DNA of 35,591 nt from Coleofasciculaceae cyanobacterium SM2_1_6. GTDB lineage: Bacteria > Cyanobacteriota > Cyanobacteriia > Cyanobacteriales > JAAUUE01. The notes beneath the pieces were generated by a model. The model was not told where the DNA came from. It was given only the letters and a program-made list of their open reading frames with translations, and did no database searches. Shown here piece by piece: positions 1-7,277 of this stretch. Within the stretch, counting starts at the first letter, position 1. Every line of letters starts with the position of its first letter. A program made the position numbers and the translations under genes. The DNA lies in NCBI GenBank assembly GCA_012031635.1, contig JAAUUE010000005.1, positions 1 to 35,591 of the forward strand. Direction: 5' to 3'.

Positions 1-114
1 GTTCCAATCCTCGCCCAGCCCGGAGACTCGGGCGCTACCTTTGTTTATCTAGCTCCTCATCAGAGTAGCTGTAAGTTGTTCCAATCCTCGCCCAGCCCGG
101 AGACTGGGCGCTAC
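1..114 (-). CRISPR. Leader-proximal end of a CRISPR array: two repeats (1-38, 78-114) and one 39-nt spacer (39-77); the array continues beyond the left edge
   Basis: Repeat on minus strand GTAGCGCCCAGTCTCCGGGCTGGGCGAGGATTGGAAC (37 nt), with CGCCCAG/CTGGGCG hairpin and ATTGGAAC-like 3' end; adjacent to cas2/cas1/cas4. Repeat at 1-38 has a 1-nt insertion. Confidence 0.88.
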
Positions 115-285
115 AGCGATTATATCAAACCCTTTGCCAGTAAGCAATCCAGAGATCGGTTTTGCGAACCTTGTTTTTCGTGGGGAAAACCCGATTTAAA
201 GTTAAGTAGAAATAGCTGAAACCCTTTCTGTGAAGGGAGTGCGAAACCTCTGGGGATTTGAGCATTACTATAGGTTCGCATTTTT
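115..285 (-). promoter_or_regulatory. Probable CRISPR leader between cas2 and the first repeat
   Basis: ~171-bp non-coding stretch between the cas2 stop and the first repeat; contains GCGAACCT-type motifs and an inverted repeat (241-249/272-279). Confidence 0.6.
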
Positions 286-578
286 TTAGATAATTAGAGG
301 GTCTTCAAAATTTATGTAGTTGTCGATCCCGTAGGACTCAAGACAGAGTTCCCTTGAAGCTGATAGCTTGTAGAAACGGATGCTGTCTAGTTTGGGGTCG
401 ATGATTTTAATTATTTGGGCTTTCAGGGCTTCGTATTGCGCTTCATTTACCCGGCACTCAAAGACTGAGTATTGAACTCTCTGCCCGTAATTTTGCAGAC
501 TGTGGCAACTTGCCGTAACCTCCGCCTTCCTTCCTTGGTTTCGGTGTTGACATCGTAGGTAACTAAGATATTTTTCAT
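286..578 (-). pseudogene. cas2: CRISPR-associated endoribonuclease Cas2, frameshifted
   Basis: Frame 1: MKNILVTYDVNTETKEGRRRLRQVATVC; then -1 shift near 494-497; frame 2: QNYGQRVQYSVFECRVNEAQYEALKAQIIKIIDPKLDSIRFYKLSASRELCLESYGIDNYINFEDPLII*. 293 nt + 1 nt = 97 aa. Confidence 0.85.
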
Positions 579-594
579 GGGTTAAGCCCTAATT

Positions 595-1626
595 TTAACG
601 TTGGATAAAAGGCTGGTAGCTGGGAAGGTCGCCCCGTAGATGCCTTGCTAGTAATCGGGCTTGGATGTGGGGAATTAATCCTAGGGGGGTTTTGGTGGCG
701 GTAATGGGGTGGGTAATTTCTTCTTGTTTGCGCTTTTGATAGGCAGTGAGGACAGTTTTGCGAGCGCTGTCGGTCAGATAGATGGCTCCGCCGGGTCTTT
801 CGATGAAGTCGTCGGGTTTAATTTGTTTGCGGTTGATGAGGGTGAGGACAAAGCGATCGGCTAGGGGGGCACGGAGTTCTTCCATAAGGTCGAGGGCGAG
901 GGCTGGTCTACCGGGGCGGAGGGCGTGGAGGAAGCCTATTTGGGGGTCTAAACCGACTCCTTCACAGGCGGCGACACATTCGTTGACAAGTAAACTGTAG
1001 ATGAAGGAAAGGAGGGCGTTGATGGGGTCACGGGGGGGACGGCGGGAGCGCTCGGTGAAGGCAAATGTGTCTCGTTCTGTGCGAATCATGGAGGTGAAGG
1101 CTCCAAAATAGGCTTTGGCGGCGAAACCTTCGGTACCTCTGAGTTTGTCTAGATCGGGGATTGTTTCGGTGGTTTTGATGGCTTCGGCTTGGATTTTGGC
1201 GGCGGTGGTGAGGGCTTGACGATCGCTTTCGCTATTAGCCTCACGAGCCGATCGGCGGAGAACGGAGCGGCTATTTTGAAGTTTGCCAGCGACAAAGTTG
1301 CGGGCGATGAGGAGGGTGGTTTCTGGGTTGTCGAGGGCGGTGTGTTGCGATCGCCTTAGTAAAACATTACCTGTTGTTGGAGCAAATAATCGGGCTTGAA
1401 ATTGCCCCCGGTGGGAGAGCCAAACTAAATCTCGTCCGTCTTCGGCACAGCGATGGATCAGGAAGGGACTACAGAGGACATTGCCAAAAACAACGATACC
1501 GCCTAGGTGATGGAGGGGAATTTGCAAAACTAGCTGTTTTTCGACCTCAACTTTTAGGGTTTCATGATCCAGATGGATGTAGCTGCCTTGGGTTTGGATG
1601 TAGAGGGTGTTGAGTAATACTTTCAT
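595..1626 (-). CDS. cas1: CRISPR-associated endonuclease Cas1 (type I-C), start at MKVLLNTLYIQ
   Basis: Cas1 family sequence (MKVLLNTLYI...GRDLVWLSHRGQF...DPINALLSFIYSLLVNECVAACEGVGLDPQIGFLHALRPGRPALALDLMEE). The ORF-track start at 1719 lies inside cas4. Confidence 0.92.
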   Translation of the reverse strand: MKVLLNTLYIQTQGSYIHLDHETLKVEVEKQLVLQIPLHHLGGIVVFGNVLCSPFLIHRCAEDGRDLVWLSHRGQFQARLFAPTTGNVLLRRSQHTALDNPETTLLIARNFVAGKLQNSRSVLRRSAREANSESDRQALTTAAKIQAEAIKTTETIPDLDKLRGTEGFAAKAYFGAFTSMIRTERDTFAFTERSRRPPRDPINALLSFIYSLLVNECVAACEGVGLDPQIGFLHALRPGRPALALDLMEELRAPLADRFVLTLINRKQIKPDDFIERPGGAIYLTDSARKTVLTAYQKRKQEEITHPITATKTPLGLIPHIQARLLARHLRGDLPSYQPFIQR

Positions 1627-1628
1627 AG

Positions 1629-2246
1629 TTACTCCAGAATTTGAAATAGTTGGTTCGCAGCAGCCGATCGCCGAAAGTCTTTGATAGCATAGGGCAGACA
1701 GGCTTCGATCAGGGAGCAATCTGGGCAGCGGGAGTCGGCAACGGGGGGAGGGATGGTGGCAGTTTGAAGTAATTGGCGGACGTTTTTTGTTGTTTCTGCC
1801 ACTAGCGATCGCAACTCTGGGGTAAAGTGTACCTCCCGCCTTCGCTTGGAGCCGTGGTGAAAAATTGCGCCTTTAGGTACGGGGCGATCGAACATTTCTT
1901 CTAGACAAATAGCTTGGGAGCAAAGCTGGACATCATCGGCGGGGCGGGGCTTTTTCGACCCCGATTTGTACTCCACTGGGTAGGGTGTGCCATCTAGACC
2001 AAATTCCACCACATCGGCAATCCCTCTTAATCCTAATTGGTGTGACCACAGAGGTAAGGCTCGCTCGATCCTGATCCCTTCCATGCTCTCGCCGTCAGGA
2101 ATGTTGACTTTTTCATGGACTTGTTGACCCCGGAGGGTATAGATATTTTCATCCCAAACTTGTTCCACATGAATCAAGGCGCACTGGCGGGGACAGTAGA
2201 CGTAGTGCTGGAGGGCACTGAGCATGACGTAATCATCGGTTTCCAT
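1629..2246 (-). CDS. cas4: CRISPR-associated protein Cas4
   Basis: METDDYVMLSALQHYVYCPRQCALIHVEQVW...VEYKSG...C-terminal cysteines CPDCSLIEAC; Cas4/RecB-like; adjacent to cas1. Confidence 0.92.
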   Translation of the reverse strand: METDDYVMLSALQHYVYCPRQCALIHVEQVWDENIYTLRGQQVHEKVNIPDGESMEGIRIERALPLWSHQLGLRGIADVVEFGLDGTPYPVEYKSGSKKPRPADDVQLCSQAICLEEMFDRPVPKGAIFHHGSKRRREVHFTPELRSLVAETTKNVRQLLQTATIPPPVADSRCPDCSLIEACLPYAIKDFRRSAAANQLFQILE

Positions 2247-2284
2247 ACTTATAAATTTAATCCCCAGTCTTGAGGGGAAAAATG

Positions 2285-2908
2285 TTAGGCATCTGTGGGG
2301 GGAATAACTTTGTTTTCTGGTAATACTGGCTCTGTTATATCTACTTTGTCGTAGATGTCGGCGAGGGCGATCGTACAGGGAATTGTGTCAAATTTAATCT
2401 CTTCTTCTAAGGTGTCGTATTCCTGAAATTCCCATTTTTTTACACCTGTTTTAACATAATGCTGAACAGAATAATGGTGTTGATCAACTAATAGATATTC
2501 CTGAAAGGTGGGGAGCGATCGATAGAAGGTAAATTTTTCAGTTTGATCATATTTCCCAGTTGATTTGGATAATACTTCAATAATTAATGTGGGATTTGTA
2601 ATAGTATCTTTGCGACCTTCTTGTAAAATAAAATCTCCACTTACTACCATCACATCTGGATAGGTATAGCTTCTCTCTTGTGGTATCCACAGGCGTTGAT
2701 CTACTACAAATACTCGATAGGGTTGGCGCTTGAGTGAAAAGTTTAAAGTTCCAGCTATATTTAAAACAATTTGATTATGATTTGGCATTCCTCTAGCCAT
2801 TGGTATTATCTCTCCATGAATGTATTCATTGCGAGTTTCTGAGATGATTTCTAGGGCTAAATATTCCTCTGGGGAATAGACTTGGGTTGTTTGAACTTGA
2901 GCAATCAT
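2285..2908 (-). CDS. Uma2 family (DUF820) putative restriction-endonuclease-like protein
   Basis: YSPEEYLALE...YIHGEIIPMA...HNQIVLNI...YTYPDVMVVSG...NPTLIIEVLSKSTGKYDQTEKF...YRSLPTFQEYLLVDQ: typical cyanobacterial Uma2 signature. Confidence 0.88.
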   Translation of the reverse strand: MIAQVQTTQVYSPEEYLALEIISETRNEYIHGEIIPMARGMPNHNQIVLNIAGTLNFSLKRQPYRVFVVDQRLWIPQERSYTYPDVMVVSGDFILQEGRKDTITNPTLIIEVLSKSTGKYDQTEKFTFYRSLPTFQEYLLVDQHHYSVQHYVKTGVKKWEFQEYDTLEEEIKFDTIPCTIALADIYDKVDITEPVLPENKVIPPTDA

Positions 2909-2997
2909 GTTACAACTCTCCTAATAGGTTCTATCTTCGAGATGTCAGTATTGGGGAGGATCCTAAAGCCAAAGTTCTAGAATCTTCCCCATAAATT

Positions 2998-4149
2998 TTA
3001 ACCTTCAATCAATGGTGTCAGGGTGATCCCCGGTGGTAAGCTGTCCCTGTCTACAGTAATTTCATAGTCTGAAAAACGCCTAGGAACTGTATCTGGCTGG
3101 ATTAGTTGGGGTTTGATGCGCTCAAATAGTTTGTGGGCGGGAGCGTTACCTAGTTTTGATTCGTGGGTAAACACATAAAGTCCTCTGGGAGCCATCATGC
3201 CTCGACTGGCGGAGCGATCGAAATCCCACATATTTACCAAAGCCTGCCAAAATAGTTCTAGATCAAACTCTGTCACCCCAGTTGTTTCTGCCAAATAGGG
3301 AGAATAGAAACCATAAGCCATGTACAGCCCGTAGGGAATAAAGGTTTTCCGTCCAATAGTTTGTAGCTTCTCCCGGTCTTTTTCATCGGTGACAGCCATT
3401 CGAGTGATTGCCAAATCCTGCGGTAGTACTGGGTCGATTGATCGAGCAAAGGTAATTTGCATACAGCCCCGCACCTGACCAGCATTCAGCCCTGTACTCA
3501 TCACAGCCCCAAACATCCGGACATCATAAAAATTATCACACATCCATATTTGAGCTTTATCTGCATTGGCTTTGCTTTTGTCAGCCTTGCCTGCTTTTTT
3601 ACTAAGAGCAGTAATAAAGGTCTTGACCGCCTTGCTAAAACCAGCTTCATTCTCTAAAAGATCCAAGGCTTCTTTAAGTTCAGCATCAGATAGCTCACCA
3701 CTATATTCCAAGCTAGCAACTACATCTCCTGATTCATCGCTGCCATCGATAAAGGTAAAAGCATCATTTAAGTAGGGATTGAGTTGTCTTAGCCCTTCAA
3801 TAACTGCGGCATCTTTGATTACATCCTTGGCGGGTTTACTTGTCGGAAGATTCTGTTCAGTATAGGCACGGCGAATTTGGCTATTGAGAACTCCATGATG
3901 TTCGACAAAAATTTTCAAGCGAGATTTCTGGTTTTCAGTGGCTTCGTAGGCTTCGTAGGTGGAAATATAGTTACGAATCTTACGCTTGAGGCAGACATCC
4001 GTAACGATTCCCTGTAGGGTTTCTGGATCGGTACGGGGCATATTGCCGCCATCAGGATCGCCATTGGGGTTGCCATCGATGACATCAAATAGGAGAACGA
4101 AATCGTGGCGGTGTTGAGGATTTGTGTAAACGGTCTTGGTATTATTCAT
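2998..4149 (-). CDS. cas7c: Type I-C Cascade backbone Cas7/Csd2
   Basis: HDFVLLFDVIDGNPNGDPDGGNMPRTDPET...DVRMFGAVMSTGLNAGQVRGCMQ...FIPYGLYMAYGFYSPYLA: Csd2 family. Confidence 0.92.
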   Translation of the reverse strand: MNNTKTVYTNPQHRHDFVLLFDVIDGNPNGDPDGGNMPRTDPETLQGIVTDVCLKRKIRNYISTYEAYEATENQKSRLKIFVEHHGVLNSQIRRAYTEQNLPTSKPAKDVIKDAAVIEGLRQLNPYLNDAFTFIDGSDESGDVVASLEYSGELSDAELKEALDLLENEAGFSKAVKTFITALSKKAGKADKSKANADKAQIWMCDNFYDVRMFGAVMSTGLNAGQVRGCMQITFARSIDPVLPQDLAITRMAVTDEKDREKLQTIGRKTFIPYGLYMAYGFYSPYLAETTGVTEFDLELFWQALVNMWDFDRSASRGMMAPRGLYVFTHESKLGNAPAHKLFERIKPQLIQPDTVPRRFSDYEITVDRDSLPPGITLTPLIEG

Positions 4150-4154
4150 TGGTA

Positions 4155-4562
4155 TTACTCCTGAGTTTGTTTAGATGCGATCGCAGCTTTAGCAGCAGCC
4201 CGATTTTTGGCTCGTTGATGGTAATAGCCCAGAGCAAATAGACCCTGGTTTTGCATGGTCATAGTTTTTGGGAAGCTATCAAGATGAGAGGTAATTTCTT
4301 CTAGGCTTTCTTCTAGGGCATTGCAAGTCCCTGATTGATTTTTTCTTAGTTTAGATAGGTGCGCTCTTGCGCCCCGCAGTAAAGGTGGAAAAGCACTGGC
4401 GGGGTTACTAGAAGCGGCTCCGTAGTAGCGATCGGTCAAAGAAGCATTGATCTTGCCCAAGGCAGCCCGTTGTGTTGCCTCTAGTTCAGCTAATAGGCGA
4501 CCGCAATGATAGGCAGATCGATCTTCAGGGTTAAGTTCAGGATCAGGATTTAGATTTTCCAT
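4155..4562 (-). CDS. Candidate internal Cas11c (small subunit) translated from inside cas8c
   Basis: In-frame ATG at 4562 begins MENLNPDPELNPEDRSAYHCGRLLAELEATQRAALGKINASLTDRYYG..., 135 aa. Internal initiation of Cas11c within cas8c is established for type I-C; no strong Shine-Dalgarno seen here. Confidence 0.45.
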   Translation of the reverse strand: MENLNPDPELNPEDRSAYHCGRLLAELEATQRAALGKINASLTDRYYGAASSNPASAFPPLLRGARAHLSKLRKNQSGTCNALEESLEEITSHLDSFPKTMTMQNQGLFALGYYHQRAKNRAAAKAAIASKQTQE

Positions 4563-5885
4563 GGAGATTATGGCAAATTGTTCATTTTGAGTAGTAAAAA
4601 TAAGTTTGATTAGAGCTGCTCGATAATAAGTAACATCTTGCTCTACCCGATTGCGCCGTATCAGACGGGCAAGTAGGTCAAGAGGAAGTTTTCCACCATA
4701 AAGAGCAACTCTAGTTAGAGCTATGGTGACGGTCGGGAGCATTTCTTTGGCTGCATCACGATAGGCACTTGAAGCTAGATGGTAGACACTCAGAGGTATG
4801 CCCTGTTCACCATAGGAATCAACGATTTTTTGGGCGGTAAACCATGTGCGTAAATTGCTCTTAACTTCTGGAACAGTCATCTCTAACCAATCCCGGATCA
4901 CAACCCTAGAGCTATTGGCTGTCAGGGCTAAAACGTAGAACTGATTTGCGTCTGTGCCATAGGTTTGCTGCCCTTTCTCAGCAGAATTCAAGAGATTGAT
5001 CACTGCTTGGGGATCGGGTTTGTCGAGAAATTCCCAAGTTTCTGCCACCTCCTCAGAAGGTTCCCTTGTCCAAGCAACGTAGGTGGTAGTGCCGATGTTG
5101 AGCTTGGAGTCGGGGGCAGCAATCAGATGATTTAGGGCTTTGGCAAATTTTTCTGCCGCATCACGGGAGATGGGGGAAGTTAGAGAATTTTTTAGCCCGT
5201 AGGAGGTGAAAGGAGGGGCATTGGCAGATACCAATACCGTGCCTGATGGTTGACCGCCAATCAGTTTTTTAATAAAGACTGGCATTCGATCGACTACAGG
5301 CTTTAGTTCTCCAGTTACCAAGCAGGTCATGATGGGTAAATCCTTTGTCTCTCCATCTCCGCCCCCGGCGGTGTAGTCTGCCCAAAACTCCTGAATACTA
5401 AGTAGTCCAGCTTTCTCGTCTGCCGGAATGATGCCAAGGGCAGAAAAAGTTAGATTGTCACTGGGGTCAAAATCTGGGGGCAACTTATCCCTTTCTGCTT
5501 CTGGATTCCATGACTCTAGAAACTTGACAATTACCTGCACCGATGGCTCTTTGGTAATTTCGGCACATTTTTGGACTAGGGCTTTGAACTGATTATGGCA
5601 GTCTTTGACTCGATCGGGTTTAGATTCCGATCGTCCAATCCCCAACACGTATTCCCCATTATCAGCAAGGAGTTTGGGCTTCACTCCCATGGCTCTGGTA
5701 ATGTGAGGAACCACCATGATTTCACCCCGTTTGTCAACTTTGGTATTGCCGCCTCTGGGGGTAAAACTTTGCAGTGTGCCATCGGGATTAAGATTAATTA
5801 GCCATCGTATTGATGCCGCCATATACATAGCTGGCGGTAGGGTCATTTGCATATCAGCGTATTCTTTTAGTTTGGTCAGAATCAT
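4155..5885 (-). CDS. cas8c: Type I-C large subunit Cas8c/Csd1
   Basis: MILTKLKEYAD...PPAMYMAASIRWLINLNPDGTLQSF; position between cas5 and cas7; 576 aa. Confidence 0.9.
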   Translation of the reverse strand: MILTKLKEYADMQMTLPPAMYMAASIRWLINLNPDGTLQSFTPRGGNTKVDKRGEIMVVPHITRAMGVKPKLLADNGEYVLGIGRSESKPDRVKDCHNQFKALVQKCAEITKEPSVQVIVKFLESWNPEAERDKLPPDFDPSDNLTFSALGIIPADEKAGLLSIQEFWADYTAGGGDGETKDLPIMTCLVTGELKPVVDRMPVFIKKLIGGQPSGTVLVSANAPPFTSYGLKNSLTSPISRDAAEKFAKALNHLIAAPDSKLNIGTTTYVAWTREPSEEVAETWEFLDKPDPQAVINLLNSAEKGQQTYGTDANQFYVLALTANSSRVVIRDWLEMTVPEVKSNLRTWFTAQKIVDSYGEQGIPLSVYHLASSAYRDAAKEMLPTVTIALTRVALYGGKLPLDLLARLIRRNRVEQDVTYYRAALIKLIFTTQNEQFAIISMENLNPDPELNPEDRSAYHCGRLLAELEATQRAALGKINASLTDRYYGAASSNPASAFPPLLRGARAHLSKLRKNQSGTCNALEESLEEITSHLDSFPKTMTMQNQGLFALGYYHQRAKNRAAAKAAIASKQTQE

Positions 5886-6571
5886 GATGGGGGAATCCTC
5901 AAAATGCCTTGGTTTAGTCTGGCTCGAAAGAACTTGGGCTGGGCTTTGCCTTTGACAACTTTTGCCCCAGTAGTATCGTGGCTCAAATAGGTAAGAGTTC
6001 CATCTGTGGTTTCAGTGAACTCCATATCTAGGAGCATTAATCCCAGTTCATCGGTGCGATCGATGGGAACGTCCTCTTCTTCAGGCGGTTCAAAAAAAGC
6101 ACTAAATTCCCTTGTTCCTAGATAGGGTTGATGGTGGCATTGCCCCCTAGCCACCCGGCGGCGAAACTGGTCTCGATATTTAGCCGGAGTTGCATCGGCG
6201 TGGGGTTTGAGTTGAATCTGGGCTTTGATAATGTAGGCTACATCTCGTAAACATAGGGTATGGCGTTGGGTGCGGTCGGCATCAGCGTAATAATGAAAGT
6301 CGGGGTCTCTAGCCGAGCGATCGCTTTGCCAACTACTCACTTCATTGCGTAAAATCGAAAATCGCTTAATTGGTTTCAACACATGGATTTCCTGCACCTG
6401 CCAAGTAAACTCTGGCTTCCAAAAAATTGCCTCTAGTACACCTCTAGCTGCACTAGGGGTCATAACTTCATAGCTAACCCGCTCCACCCCAAACTCAGGA
6501 CGAGTAAAATTAGCAAAATCACTCCATACCTTTACACTCAAAGGTACACTTAAGGATAAATCATTAGTCAT
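5882..6571 (-). CDS. cas5c: Type I-C Cas5c/Cas5d crRNA-processing protein
   Basis: LSLSVPLSVKVWSDFANFTRPEFGVERVSYEVMTPSAARGVLEAIFWKPEFTWQVQEIHVLKPI; 4-nt overlap with cas8c. Confidence 0.92.
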   Translation of the reverse strand: MTNDLSLSVPLSVKVWSDFANFTRPEFGVERVSYEVMTPSAARGVLEAIFWKPEFTWQVQEIHVLKPIKRFSILRNEVSSWQSDRSARDPDFHYYADADRTQRHTLCLRDVAYIIKAQIQLKPHADATPAKYRDQFRRRVARGQCHHQPYLGTREFSAFFEPPEEEDVPIDRTDELGLMLLDMEFTETTDGTLTYLSHDTTGAKVVKGKAQPKFFRARLNQGILRIPPS

Positions 6572-6652
6572 AATTGTCCTTACAAGAATTACATATTATA
6601 CTGTAGCAGAAATTCTATTCCTAGAACATATGCACTAAAGGATATTGAGGTA

Positions 6653-7264
6653 CTAGGACAGTAAAGCAGCTAAAAGAATCCGCATTACTGCTTCGATGTC
6701 TTCGGTGACTCGATAGAGATTGAGAACTTGGAGAATATGTTTTTGCGATCGCTGTAGAACCCCAAACTGCCAAATATTCCCCGTAGTCACCGCCCCCAAA
6801 AGTTCCGGCTGATCAGAATCTGTCCACTGATCTAGGGCAATCAACTCTACTGCTAGTTGACCAAATCCTCGGCTCAAATCAGCTTGTTTGGCTTCAATAA
6901 TCACCACTCCACTATTTGTTGCTAGATAATAATCCAGAGAGCCTTGCAGTTGATTGCTTAATTTGAGGTTATATTCAATCCGCACATGGGCATGACTGTA
7001 ATAGATTAGGTCAGCCACGATCGGGGCAATCATAAATTCTCGGCGAGTTGTTTCATTTTCTGAGTCAATGTACGGCAAAACTTCTTCAATACGTTGCTGG
7101 AGATTTGCCAAGCGATCGAGTTTTCCGGCATATTCTGGCAGTTTGAGCATTTGTTTACTCAGGGTATAGCCAAATTCTGTAACCAATTCGCTAGGAATAA
7201 TGCCTAGGTCAAAATAATTACTAAAAGTATAGGAACGATTTGGATCTAGGGTTGATTTAGTCAT
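6653..7264 (-). CDS. PD-(D/E)XK nuclease-like protein of unknown function, between cas3 and cas5c
   Basis: REFMIAPIV...GSLDYYLATNSGVVIIEAKQADLSRGFGQLAVELIALDQ: E...D...ExK...Q arrangement of the PD-(D/E)XK fold. ORF track uses a TTG start at 7285 overlapping cas3; ATG at 7264 is more likely. Confidence 0.75.
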   Translation of the reverse strand: MTKSTLDPNRSYTFSNYFDLGIIPSELVTEFGYTLSKQMLKLPEYAGKLDRLANLQQRIEEVLPYIDSENETTRREFMIAPIVADLIYYSHAHVRIEYNLKLSNQLQGSLDYYLATNSGVVIIEAKQADLSRGFGQLAVELIALDQWTDSDQPELLGAVTTGNIWQFGVLQRSQKHILQVLNLYRVTEDIEAVMRILLAALLS

Positions 7265-7277
7265 AGGTCTCAATTTC

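Noticed and set aside
486-500. Programmed -1/+1 ribosomal frameshift in cas2
   Set aside because: No clear slippery heptamer plus downstream structure, and two other genes show the same single-base deletion pattern, so sequence error or mutation is simpler.
1627-1719. N-terminal extension of cas1 (MLPDRSLSALCYQRLSAIGCCEPTISNSGVT)
   Set aside because: Lies in the cas4 coding region in another frame; family homology starts at MKVLLNTLYIQ (1626).
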